A stretch of DNA of 64,000 nucleotides, taken from contig NZ_JOEY01000040.1 of NCBI RefSeq assembly GCF_000718165.1, forward strand, positions 1 through 64,000, written 5' to 3'. Both the position numbers and the translations under genes were made by a program. The DNA is from Streptomyces fulvoviolaceus. GTDB lineage: Bacteria > Actinomycetota > Actinomycetes > Streptomycetales > Streptomycetaceae. Shown here one piece after another: positions 34,451 through 42,508 of the stretch. Below the pieces are notes generated by a model. It was not told the DNA's origin and made no database searches. It was given only the letters and a program-made list of their open reading frames with translations. How positions within the stretch are numbered: position 1 is the first letter of the stretch; each line of letters begins with the position of its first letter.

Positions 34451-35767
34451 TTAGCTCAAACGACCCGAACCGGCACAGTGATCGACGATCCCCGGAACCG
34501 CCTTCGCCGGATCGACCTTGGTCCGCAAAGTCGGCGTCCAACCGGCCCCGGACTCCAAAGCCTCCGCAGGAATCTCCGCGTTGTGCACGGCGATCAGGTC
34601 GACGGCCTCGCCGTTGACGTAGTTGTCGGCGGCGGTGAGCGGCGACACGTTCCACCGCTTGAGCACCTTCGCCGCGCTGACCCCCTCCGGCAGCGTGAAC
34701 GCGTTGTGCTCGGCGACGAGTTGGGACTCCTTGCCGATGCCGAAGCTGTAGGCGTAGTCGTCGTTGGCGACGAAGTGGTTGTTGTACGAGTCGACCTGCC
34801 CGAACCGCACCCGCGGCGCCCGCTCGACGAGGTCCGAGAACAGGTTGTGGTGGAAGGTCACCTTCAGGTGCCCCCGGTCGCCCGCGGCCGTGGACTCGCT
34901 GTCGCTGTTGCCGATCAGGATCGTCTTGTCGTGGTCGGCGAAGACGTTCCAGGAGGCGGTGACGTAGTCGGCGCCCCGGACGATGTCCAGCTCACCGTCG
35001 TGCTGCTGGTAGAGCATGCCGAAGTAGGTGGGCGCCGCGCTGTCCGGGTGGGCCCCGTCGGTGAAGGTGTTGTGGTCCAGCCAGACATGAGTGGAGCCGT
35101 AGACGACGGCGGTGTCGTACTCGGAGTTCCAGTTGCCGTTGTCGCCGTCGGTGGGGTCCCACTGCGGGAAGCAGTCGACGGGGCTCTCGAAGGCGAGGTT
35201 GCGGACGATGACGTTGTCGACGGCCTTGATCTGGAGGCTGGCGCCCTTGAAGCCGGCGTCCTTGCCGATGCCGATGATCGTGGTGTTGGCCGGGACGGTC
35301 GCCTTGATGGCCTTGTCCTGGTTGGCGGCGGAGGTGCGGCGCAGCCCCTCGGGGCTGTCGTCGGGCTCGGCGCTCAGATCGGTGTCGAGCCCCCAGGCCT
35401 CCGGCGAGTACTTGGCCAGGTAGGCGTCGAAGTCGTACCCGTCCGCGGCGAAGGCGTCACACCCTTCCGACACGGCGTCGATCGTCCCCTTGACCTTGAT
35501 GATCTTCGGCGCGCTGCCGCCGTCGGCGAGGGCGGCCTTGAACTCGGCCCAGGTGGTGACGGTGTAGACGTGGTCCGCGTCGGCCGCGGCACCACCGGTG
35601 GTCCCCGTCCCGTACGAGGCCCAGCCGTCGTTCGCGGCGAGGGTCTGCCGGGCCGGGTCACGGGGCTTGGCGGCCTGGGCGGTGGTGCCGGTGACGGTCA
35701 GCGCGAGGGCGGTGCAGCCGACCACGGCGACACTTGTGGCATGCCCATGCCATTTCTTTGTGTTCAT
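34451..35767 (-). CDS. Secreted pectate lyase, family PL1 (second PL1)
   Basis: A 438-residue extracellular lyase. The signal peptide is about 1-32 (ALALTVTGTTAQA). YGTGTTGGAAADADHVY opens the mature PL1 domain; HVWLDHNTFTDG and ERAPRVRFGQVDSYNNHF carry the calcium-site and catalytic arginine blocks. It is most like the PL1 protein at 43647-44933: both begin LPANDGWAS or LAANDGWAS and end with a GWTPTLRTKVD or GWTPTLHTKID tail. The start is ATG 35767 (MNTKKWHG); the long open frame upstream is a shadow. Confidence 0.93.
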   Translation of the reverse strand: MNTKKWHGHATSVAVVGCTALALTVTGTTAQAAKPRDPARQTLAANDGWASYGTGTTGGAAADADHVYTVTTWAEFKAALADGGSAPKIIKVKGTIDAVSEGCDAFAADGYDFDAYLAKYSPEAWGLDTDLSAEPDDSPEGLRRTSAANQDKAIKATVPANTTIIGIGKDAGFKGASLQIKAVDNVIVRNLAFESPVDCFPQWDPTDGDNGNWNSEYDTAVVYGSTHVWLDHNTFTDGAHPDSAAPTYFGMLYQQHDGELDIVRGADYVTASWNVFADHDKTILIGNSDSESTAAGDRGHLKVTFHHNLFSDLVERAPRVRFGQVDSYNNHFVANDDYAYSFGIGKESQLVAEHNAFTLPEGVSAAKVLKRWNVSPLTAADNYVNGEAVDLIAVHNAEIPAEALESGAGWTPTLRTKVDPAKAVPGIVDHCAGSGRLS

Positions 35768-35819
35768 TGTGCGGCTCTCTTTTCGGCGTATCGGCGTTTC
35801 GGCGGAGGGTGCGGGGTGG

Positions 35820-36623
35820 TCAGGCGGTGGCCGGCGGCCAGGTGATCCAGGACTCGGGGATCTCGGCGTCGAGCCGGCGCACGTCCTGCGGCGCCAGCAC
35901 CCGGCGGCGCAGCAGTTCCCCGGCGACCAGCCGGGCCACGGCGATGGCACCCGGCGGGTTGAAGTGCGTGTTGTCCTGCTCGGTGGCGGTCCAGTTGAAG
36001 TACGTCTTCGTCTCCTCGACCCCGAGCTTCTGCCACAGCGCGAGCGACAGGGCCTGGATGTCGAGCAGCGCCACGCGCTCCTCCTCGGCGAGCGCGCGCA
36101 TCGCCGCCGGATAGTCGCCGTGGGTCGGCACGGCGTTGCCGTCCGCGTCGAACTTCCTGCGCTCGACGGAGGTGGCGAGCACGGGCCGCGCGCCGCGAGC
36201 CCGGGCCCCATCGATGTAGAGCCGCAGGTAGTCCTGGTACGTCGTCCACGGCTCGGTGTAGCGCGTCGGGTCGGCGCTCTTCTCGTCGTTGTGCGCGAAC
36301 TGGATCAGCAGGAAGTCGCCCGGCTGAATCGCCCCGAGGATGACATCGAGCCGCCCCTCGTCGACGAAGCTCTTCGAACTCCGCCCGTTCACCGCATGGT
36401 TGGCGACCGGCCGGTCCTTGTGCAGAAAGAAGGGAAACGCCATGCCCCACCCGGTCTCGGGGGCGGCGTCGGCGTATTTCTGGGCAGCGGTGGAGTCGCC
36501 GGCGATGTAGAGGGTGCGGGGCTTGCTCTTGGAAGGGGCGGCCTGCGCAACCCCGTTAACCGCGAAGGCGAGAGGAACAGCACCAAAGGCCGCGGCGGTG
36601 ACCTGTCTGCGGGTAAGTGACAC
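35820..36623 (-). CDS. Secreted rhamnogalacturonan acetylesterase (SGNH, CE12-type)
   Basis: A 267-residue SGNH hydrolase expected to remove acetyl groups from rhamnogalacturonan. The signal peptide is about 1-27 and may be Tat-like (LTRRQVTAAAFG). LYIAGDSTAAQ holds the nucleophilic Ser, NGRSSKSF the oxyanion-hole region, IQFAHNDEKS the conserved His-Asn-Asp, and DNTHFNPPGAIA the catalytic Asp-x-x-His. Translation starts at GTG 36623 with an AAAGG site. It stands 52 bases before the PL1 gene and complements the PL4 lyase. Confidence 0.92.
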   Translation of the reverse strand: MSLTRRQVTAAAFGAVPLAFAVNGVAQAAPSKSKPRTLYIAGDSTAAQKYADAAPETGWGMAFPFFLHKDRPVANHAVNGRSSKSFVDEGRLDVILGAIQPGDFLLIQFAHNDEKSADPTRYTEPWTTYQDYLRLYIDGARARGARPVLATSVERRKFDADGNAVPTHGDYPAAMRALAEEERVALLDIQALSLALWQKLGVEETKTYFNWTATEQDNTHFNPPGAIAVARLVAGELLRRRVLAPQDVRRLDAEIPESWITWPPATA

Positions 36624-36663
36624 GACGATGTGCCTTTCAACAGGGGCCAATTGGAGAAACCAG

Positions 36664-36692
36664 GGGGCGCGGGGAACTGCGCGACCAGCCAC
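36664..36692 (-). repeat. Interspersed repeat R1, short form, copy E
   Basis: The 29-base R1 core again, with one extra G at its left border. It lies 42 bases downstream of the stop of the minus-strand sugar-binding protein gene. Confidence 0.85.
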
Positions 36693-36734
36693 AACCGGAC
36701 CCGCAGTCCCCCACAACCGAAACCACCCGAGCTC

Positions 36735-38084
36735 TTAGCTCTTCTGTTCGTCCCACTCCGCCTGCGCAGCATTCAGCTGCTCGGCAACCGTGTCCAGGAA
36801 ATCCTTCGCACTCATGTCCCCGAGCAGCACCTTCTGGAAGTTCGGCTCGTTGTCGGCCTTGGAAATGGTGTTCCAGTCCGGCAGGTAGTACGGCAGCTGA
36901 ACAATCGACGTAGAACCGTCGGTCAGCGCAGCCGCAGCCAACTTCGTCGGCTCGGCCTCCGAGATCCAGGAGTCCTGCGCGGCCTCGTTGTTCGCGGGCA
37001 CCTGCCCCGCCGACTTGTTGAACTTCGAGTTCTCCGCGTGCGAGGTGGCGAACTCGATGAACTTCCAGGCGGCGTCCTTGTTCTTGGAGCTCTTGAACAG
37101 CCCGAGCCCGTCAACGGGGTTGGACACCTGGACCCGCTTGCCGGAGGAGCCGACCGGCTGCGGGATGCCGCGGAACTTGTCCGTACCGAACGCCTTCACG
37201 TGGTCCTGGTAGGAGCCCAGGTTGTGGTTCAGCATGCCGATCGTGCCGGAGTCCCACTGGGCGACCATCTTGGTGAAGTCGTTGTTGAGGTCGGCGGCGG
37301 GAGTGTCCTTCTTGTACAGCGCCGCGTACTTCTCCAGCGCCTCGACGTTCTTCGCGTCGTTGACCGTGGTCTTCTTGCCGCTGGCGTCCCAGAAGGACGT
37401 GATGCCGGACTGCCCGTACATCGCGTCCAGCGCCTGGGCGATGGAACCGGCGCCACCGCGGATGGTGTAACCGAACTCGTTCTTCTTGGAGTCGGTGAGC
37501 TTGTCCGCGGCCTCGTAGAACTTGTCCCAGGTCGTCGGCTCGTCCAGGCCCGCCTTCTTGAACAGGTCGGTGCGGTAGTAGAGGACACCGTTGTTGGCGG
37601 AGGTCGGAATGGAGTACAGCGTGTCGTCACGGCCGCCGGCCGCCTTCAGCGACTCGACCATGTCCTCGTTGAGCTTGCCGTTGAGGGAGGACTTGGTGAG
37701 GCGGTCGTCCAGCGGCTCCAGCGCGTTCTGGGCGGAGATGCCCGCGATCATGGCCGCGCCGACACCGCCGACGTCCGGCAGGCCGCCGCCCTGGATGGCG
37801 GTGTCGACCTTGGACTGGTACTCGGTGGAGGCGATGCCGACGTACTCGACGCTGATGTCCGGGTTCGCCTTCTCGAAGTCGGCGATGATCTCCTTCCAGA
37901 CGTCGGTGCGGACACCGCCGTTGTTGTCCCAGAAGACGATCTTGCCCTTGCCGCTGCCCTCTTCGCCCTTGTCGCCACCGGCGCCGCTGCCGTCGTCACC
38001 GCAGGCGGTGGCGGTCAGGGCGAGTACGGAGCCCAGGGCGACGGCCACGGCGGCACGCCTGCTTCTGCGGATGCTGATCTTCAT
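36735..38084 (-). CDS. ABC importer oligosaccharide-binding lipoprotein
   Basis: A 449-residue extracellular solute-binding protein of family 1. The signal ends at the lipobox LTATAC (lipidated Cys28), followed by a Gly/Ser/Glu linker. GKIVFWDNNGGVRTDVWKEI starts the binding domain, YSIPTSANNGVLYYRTDLFKKAGL and PVDGLGLFKSSKNKDAAWKF are typical family-1 blocks. The two permease genes of the same importer probably are those at 44930-46755, seven kilobases upstream in the same direction with degradation genes between. The ligand is likely a pectic oligosaccharide, from context only. Confidence 0.9.
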   Translation of the reverse strand: MKISIRRSRRAAVAVALGSVLALTATACGDDGSGAGGDKGEEGSGKGKIVFWDNNGGVRTDVWKEIIADFEKANPDISVEYVGIASTEYQSKVDTAIQGGGLPDVGGVGAAMIAGISAQNALEPLDDRLTKSSLNGKLNEDMVESLKAAGGRDDTLYSIPTSANNGVLYYRTDLFKKAGLDEPTTWDKFYEAADKLTDSKKNEFGYTIRGGAGSIAQALDAMYGQSGITSFWDASGKKTTVNDAKNVEALEKYAALYKKDTPAADLNNDFTKMVAQWDSGTIGMLNHNLGSYQDHVKAFGTDKFRGIPQPVGSSGKRVQVSNPVDGLGLFKSSKNKDAAWKFIEFATSHAENSKFNKSAGQVPANNEAAQDSWISEAEPTKLAAAALTDGSTSIVQLPYYLPDWNTISKADNEPNFQKVLLGDMSAKDFLDTVAEQLNAAQAEWDEQKS

Positions 38085-38132
38085 TGGTCGGCTCTCTCTT
38101 CTGGATCCAACTGAGATATGAAGTTGTGGGGG

Positions 38133-40112
38133 TCAGTGGCGTGCATTCGGCGCCCAGCCGTCGCTGCCTCGCAGGTAGTCGGCGACGGTGTGGGCGCGGG
38201 CGTCCTCGTCGCTCATCTGCGGCCGGTCGGCCGTGACGGCCGCACCCGGCCCGGAGTTCCGGTACTCCGCGAACCGCGCGTCCTTCCACGAGAAGCCGCT
38301 CATGTCGGTCCACGGCGAGGCCTTGATCGCGGCGGGCAGCTCGGTGTCGCGGATCAACACCTGGGCGATCGCGGCGGGTTCACCGCCGGGGTGCCAGGGC
38401 CGCCCCAGGTGAAAGCTCCCCGCCGGCGCGTCGCTCACGATCTTGGAACCGGTGATCAGGAACCCGTACGGGTTGCCCGTCCAGGTCGAAGCGGCCGTGA
38501 TGTAGCCGTTGTTGGTGTCCGAGCCCCGGCTCAGCGCACGGATCACGGACCGCTCGACGACGGTGGTCGCCCGTCCGTAGAGGAAGTCGACATCGCCCTC
38601 GATGTAGGAGTCGCGGATGTAGACCCGGCTGATGACGTCCAGCTTGGGGCTGTCGGTCATCAGGGTGTCCTGGTTGCCGAGGAAGGCGGTGTCCTCGAAG
38701 ACGATCCGGTCGCCGGTCGTCTTCATCGCGAGGGCCTGCTCGCCGTTCAGCTCGACCGCGGCCTCGTCGAAGTCGTTGCTGAAGGTGAGGTGGCGGGCGG
38801 TGACGTCGTTCGCGGCGATCCGGACCGTCGCGCTTCCCGTCGAACCGCCGTACGCGGCAGGCGTGTCGTGGACGATGACGGTGTCGGACCGATCGCGTCC
38901 AGTGCCCTGCAGCACGATGTTCGGCTTGGTCGCGGGGATGTGGACCTTCGCGCGATACGTCCCCGGGGCCACCGCGATCGTCACCGGAACAGCGTTCCCG
39001 TCGGGCACGGCGTCCACGGCGGCCTGCACGGTCGGGTAGTCACCCGGGACGTGCAGGGTCACCCCGATCCGCTTCTGCGGCCCGGAGAACCGCTCGACCA
39101 ACGCCGGTACGGCGGCGGCCGGATCCAGCCGATACGGGTAGAACTCCCGCGGATCGAAGGCGGCACCCCACTCGTCGGTACGCCCGCTGATGTTCTTCAG
39201 AATCGACCCGCGCTGCACCAACTCCGCGGTGGCGTCGGCCTGATAGGGATGCTGGACCCCGTCGTAGTAACTGTTCTCGATGACCATCCTGGTCTTGCCG
39301 CGCGACCAGTTCCCGTACGTCCACACCGGGTCCCCGTCGGCCACCTGCGCCGAGAGGTAGTTGTTGTAGAGGTGGGCGTAGGCGCAGTTGTCCGCTGAGG
39401 GATTGCGCTGCTTCGTGCCCGTGAACCAGTTGTGGTCGATGGTGATCTGCGTCAGCACATTGGTCGTCCAGCCGATCCCGAACGCCTTGTTGTGGTTCGT
39501 GAACTGGTTGTAGGAGACGGTGATGTACTGGCTGTCCTTGCGGATGTCGAGCAGCCCGTCGCCCATGTGCGTGAAGCGGTTGTGGTCGATCCAGACGTGG
39601 TCGACGGTGTCCATCTGGATGGCGTCGAAGTCGGTGGTCTTGCCGTCCCAGTCGCCCTCGACGTACGAGTCGCGGATCGTCAGGTTGCGGATGATGACGT
39701 TGCTCGTACCGGGGTTGAGGTGCAGCTCGCCGTGGACGATCTCGCCGGTGTCGCCGACGCCGATGACCGTCTTGTTCGAGGTCACGACGATGTCCGAGCC
39801 GAAGGGTTCGACGGCTATCGCCCCCGACACCCGGATGACGTACGGCTCTTCGGCGGCGGCGTACTTCGCCAGCGACGCCTGGTCGGTGACCGTCACGACC
39901 TTGCCGCCGGCCCCGCCGGTGGTGCCACCGGCGAGGGAGGCGAAACCGTGCGGCTGGTCGTCGAAGCGGTCCACGGAGGCCGGCGTCTGAACACCGGCCT
40001 TCGCCTCCCCGACCGCCCCGAGGCTCAGCGCGGCCACGAGACCGAGCACGGCGGCCACGACTTTGCCGAGCCCCGGTCTCTGCAAGCGCTTGCTATGAAG
40101 GTGCTGCGTCAT
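38133..40112 (-). CDS. Secreted two-domain pectate lyase (PL1) - pectin methylesterase (CE8)
   Basis: A 659-residue extracellular fusion enzyme. The signal peptide is about 1-38. Residues about 45-345 form a PL1 lyase (LAGGTTGGAGGKVVTV, HVWIDHNRFTHMGDGLLDI, FTGTKQRNPSADNCAYAHL). Residues about 351-655 form a CE8 esterase (VPGDYPTVQAAVDAVPDG, FLGNQDTLMTD, YIEGDVDFLYGRATTVVE, LGRPWHPGG). Both active sites look complete, and they meet with almost no linker. One chain can thus demethylate and cut the same polymer. The start is ATG 40112 with a GGGAG site rather than TTG 40124. A perfect palindrome, GCAAGCGCTTGC, lies in codons 7-11. Confidence 0.93.
   Translation of the reverse strand: MTQHLHSKRLQRPGLGKVVAAVLGLVAALSLGAVGEAKAGVQTPASVDRFDDQPHGFASLAGGTTGGAGGKVVTVTDQASLAKYAAAEEPYVIRVSGAIAVEPFGSDIVVTSNKTVIGVGDTGEIVHGELHLNPGTSNVIIRNLTIRDSYVEGDWDGKTTDFDAIQMDTVDHVWIDHNRFTHMGDGLLDIRKDSQYITVSYNQFTNHNKAFGIGWTTNVLTQITIDHNWFTGTKQRNPSADNCAYAHLYNNYLSAQVADGDPVWTYGNWSRGKTRMVIENSYYDGVQHPYQADATAELVQRGSILKNISGRTDEWGAAFDPREFYPYRLDPAAAVPALVERFSGPQKRIGVTLHVPGDYPTVQAAVDAVPDGNAVPVTIAVAPGTYRAKVHIPATKPNIVLQGTGRDRSDTVIVHDTPAAYGGSTGSATVRIAANDVTARHLTFSNDFDEAAVELNGEQALAMKTTGDRIVFEDTAFLGNQDTLMTDSPKLDVISRVYIRDSYIEGDVDFLYGRATTVVERSVIRALSRGSDTNNGYITAASTWTGNPYGFLITGSKIVSDAPAGSFHLGRPWHPGGEPAAIAQVLIRDTELPAAIKASPWTDMSGFSWKDARFAEYRNSGPGAAVTADRPQMSDEDARAHTVADYLRGSDGWAPNARH
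40082..40093. promoter_or_regulatory. LacI-type palindrome GCAAGCGCTTGC
   Basis: A perfect 12-bp palindrome 20-31 bases inside the PL1-CE8 coding sequence. LacI-family operators in actinobacteria often have a central CG and this kind of symmetry, and start-proximal intragenic operators do occur. The AAGCGCTT core recurs at 46848-46859 and 48838-48855 in the same cluster. Confidence 0.45.
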
Positions 40113-40145
40113 TGCGGCTCCCAACAGGCATACGGGTGCGGTGGG

Positions 40146-41666
40146 TTACAGGTGGTCGATCCTGAAGTGCGAGAAGGTTGCCGCGCCGGCGTGTCCCGAG
40201 CCGACGGGTGCGAGGGCGAAGAGGCCGAGCAGCGCGCCGACCCAGCGCCAGGGGGTGGCGGCGAAGACGGGACCGGACGGGTGCGGCCCCTCCCCGATGT
40301 CGTAGAAGAAGCGACAACGCGCCCCCGCGCCGATCTCGATCCGCAGTCGCACACTTCCCTCGGGAGCGAGTCGCGGGTGGTCGGCGTCGCGCTCCTGCTC
40401 GGCGACGGCCTCGGCGAACCGGTGTACGAGGTGGACCGCCCCGTCCGCGCCCCGCTGGAGTCCGATCCAGCCGAACGCGTCCCCGAGGACCGCCAGTCCG
40501 GCCCGTGAGCCCGCTTCCTCGCTGTGCAACTTGACTTCGACCTCGACGGCGGACGGAGTGCCGGGCAGCCGCTGGGTGAGCACGCTCGGCAGTTTGCGCA
40601 GGTCGTGCGCGTCGGCCGAGCGGACGCAGGTCAGCCGGAGCCCGTCACCGGAGTGGTGGGTGGCCCAGCCGTCCTGCGGGTTGGCGGTCCACTGCCACTG
40701 GCGGCCGTACCGTCCGCCGGGGAAGTCGTCGTCGGTGGCGGGTGCGGCGGCCGGCTGCGGCGGCAGGTCGGGCTTCGGGTGTACGGCGACGGGGGCGCCG
40801 GCGTCACCGAGCACCGGCCAGCCGTCCGCGCCCCAGCTCATCGGCTGGAGGTGGACGACACGGCCGTAGGCACCCTTCTGCTGGAAGTGCACGAACCAGT
40901 CCTCGCCGGACGGGGTCCGCACCCAGCCGCCCTGGTGGGGGCCGTTGACCTCGGTGTCCCGCTGCTCCAGGACGACCTTCTCCTCGTACGGCCCGAAGAA
41001 TCCGCGCGAGCGGAGGGCGCCCTGCCAGCCGGTCTCCACTCCCCCGGCGGGGGCGAAGATCCAGAACCAGCCGTCGTGTTGGTAGAGCTTGGGGCCTTCG
41101 AGGGTGAACCAGCCGGGGATCCGGTCGCCGTCGACGATCAGCTTGCCCTCGTCGAGGAGTTCGGTGCCGTCGGGGTGCATACGGTGGCCGGTGAGGCGGT
41201 TCTTGACGCCGGAGCGGGACTTGGCCCAGGCGTGCACGAGGTAGGCCTCGCCGGTCTCCTCGTCCCACAGGGGGCAGGGGTCGATGAGGCCCTTGCCCTC
41301 CTTGAGGAGGTGCGGGCGGGTCCAAGGGCCCCTGATCTCAGGGGCGTTGATCTGGAAGATGCCCTGGTCGGGGTCGCCCCAGAAGATCCAGAAGCGTTCG
41401 TCGTGGTACCGGAGCGCAGGGGCCCAGACTCCGCAGTCGTGGCGCGGTTTCGTGAACTCCTTCGCAGGCTCCAGGCGTTCGAGCGCGTGGCCGACCAGTG
41501 TCCAGTTGACCAGGTCGCGCGAGTGCAGCAACGGCAGGCCGGGGACACGGCCGAAGCTGGACGCGGTGAGGTAGAAGTCGTCGCCGACGCGGACGACGTC
41601 CGGGTCGGACCAGTCGGCGTCGAGGATCGGGTTCGTGTACGTCTCGTGCGTCTCGTCGGTGGTCAC
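40146..41666 (-). CDS. Cytoplasmic glycoside hydrolase family 43 enzyme
   Basis: A 506-residue enzyme with no signal peptide, so it should process imported oligomers. The GH43 five-bladed propeller covers about 1-310: DADWSDPDVVRVGDDFYLTA (catalytic-base Asp region), CGVWAPALRYHDERFWIFWG and FTLEGPKLYQHDGWFWIFAP with the likely acid Glu. A C-terminal beta-sandwich (about 325-505) is typical of beta-xylosidase/arabinofuranosidase members. It starts at GTG 41666, overlapping the PmoA-like gene by 4 bases (GTGA), and is the last gene of a tightly coupled run from 46755. Confidence 0.92.
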   Translation of the reverse strand: MTTDETHETYTNPILDADWSDPDVVRVGDDFYLTASSFGRVPGLPLLHSRDLVNWTLVGHALERLEPAKEFTKPRHDCGVWAPALRYHDERFWIFWGDPDQGIFQINAPEIRGPWTRPHLLKEGKGLIDPCPLWDEETGEAYLVHAWAKSRSGVKNRLTGHRMHPDGTELLDEGKLIVDGDRIPGWFTLEGPKLYQHDGWFWIFAPAGGVETGWQGALRSRGFFGPYEEKVVLEQRDTEVNGPHQGGWVRTPSGEDWFVHFQQKGAYGRVVHLQPMSWGADGWPVLGDAGAPVAVHPKPDLPPQPAAAPATDDDFPGGRYGRQWQWTANPQDGWATHHSGDGLRLTCVRSADAHDLRKLPSVLTQRLPGTPSAVEVEVKLHSEEAGSRAGLAVLGDAFGWIGLQRGADGAVHLVHRFAEAVAEQERDADHPRLAPEGSVRLRIEIGAGARCRFFYDIGEGPHPSGPVFAATPWRWVGALLGLFALAPVGSGHAGAATFSHFRIDHL

Positions 41667-42508
41667 AGGCTCACCGCCTTGCGTATCAGGGCCGCGGCCC
41701 CGTCCCGGTCCAGACGGCCGTCGGCGACGACGGTGACGATCCGCCGTACGACGGTGTCGCCCGGCTCGATCGGCAGCCGTTCGTCGTACGCCAACGACGA
41801 GCCCACGCCCGGGTATTCACCGGTGCGCACGAACCACGGGTCGCGGCGGGTCTGCTCGGTGGCGCCGGCGAAGACCAGCGTCCAGGTGGAGCCGGCGAGG
41901 GCGAGCCAGTCGGCGCGGTGGGTGTGGACTTGGTCCTCGCCCTCGGCCTCGGCCGTGAAGACGTCCGGTGCCGTCGCCTCCTTGCGGGCCCGCCAGAAGT
42001 AGCCGCCGTACGCGGCGCCCGGACGCCCGTTGGTGGCGGGGCTGCCGATCGACAGCGGGTCGGGGGTGACGTTCGTCAGGGAGAAGGTGAAGTCCAACGC
42101 CCAGGCGGTGTCGGTGAGTTCGGCGGCCGCGACCGTACGGCGCTCACGCAGCAGCTCGGCTCCGGAGGCCACCCAGCGCAGCTCCTCGACGAAGCCGTCG
42201 GGGTCCCGGAGCTGGAAGGAGTTGTGCCGTTGGGCGCCGTGGTTGTCGAGCTCGGTCGGGCCCTGGTCGCGGACGTAGGTGCGTCCGCCCCAGAAGTTGT
42301 ACCCCTCGACGTCGGGAACGGCGACACCGACGCCGAGGTGGTGTGTGTGGTCGGCGGGGCTGAGCTCGGTCACCGCCGTGCCCGCCAGGGTGGTGACGGG
42401 GTGCAGATAGGGGCGTGGGGAGAGCCGGGCGGGCAGCTCGGGCCGGGTGACGTAGCGGCCGACCGGGCGGCCCGCGACGCGCAGGACCGGGGAGTCGGTG
42501 GTCGTCAT
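41663..42508 (-). CDS. PmoA-like protein (DUF6807)
   Basis: A 281-residue protein of the PmoA/DUF6807 family, a beta-sandwich fold common in polysaccharide-use operons but without a known reaction. Recognisable blocks are RPYLHPVTTLAG near residue 40, DHTHHLGVGVAVPDVEGYNFWGG with several His around 57-80, and ERLPIEPGDTVVRRIVT near the end. ATG 42508 overlaps the stop of the oxidoreductase gene by one base (TGATG), and its own stop overlaps the GH43 start. It probably acts with these two partners on the same sugar. The long frame upstream is a shadow of the oxidoreductase. Confidence 0.85.
   Translation of the reverse strand: MTTTDSPVLRVAGRPVGRYVTRPELPARLSPRPYLHPVTTLAGTAVTELSPADHTHHLGVGVAVPDVEGYNFWGGRTYVRDQGPTELDNHGAQRHNSFQLRDPDGFVEELRWVASGAELLRERRTVAAAELTDTAWALDFTFSLTNVTPDPLSIGSPATNGRPGAAYGGYFWRARKEATAPDVFTAEAEGEDQVHTHRADWLALAGSTWTLVFAGATEQTRRDPWFVRTGEYPGVGSSLAYDERLPIEPGDTVVRRIVTVVADGRLDRDGAAALIRKAVSL

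Noticed and set aside
13653..36692. R1 copies as insertion-sequence ends
   Set aside because: No transposase, no target duplications seen, and orientation is tied to gene ends, unlike random insertion.
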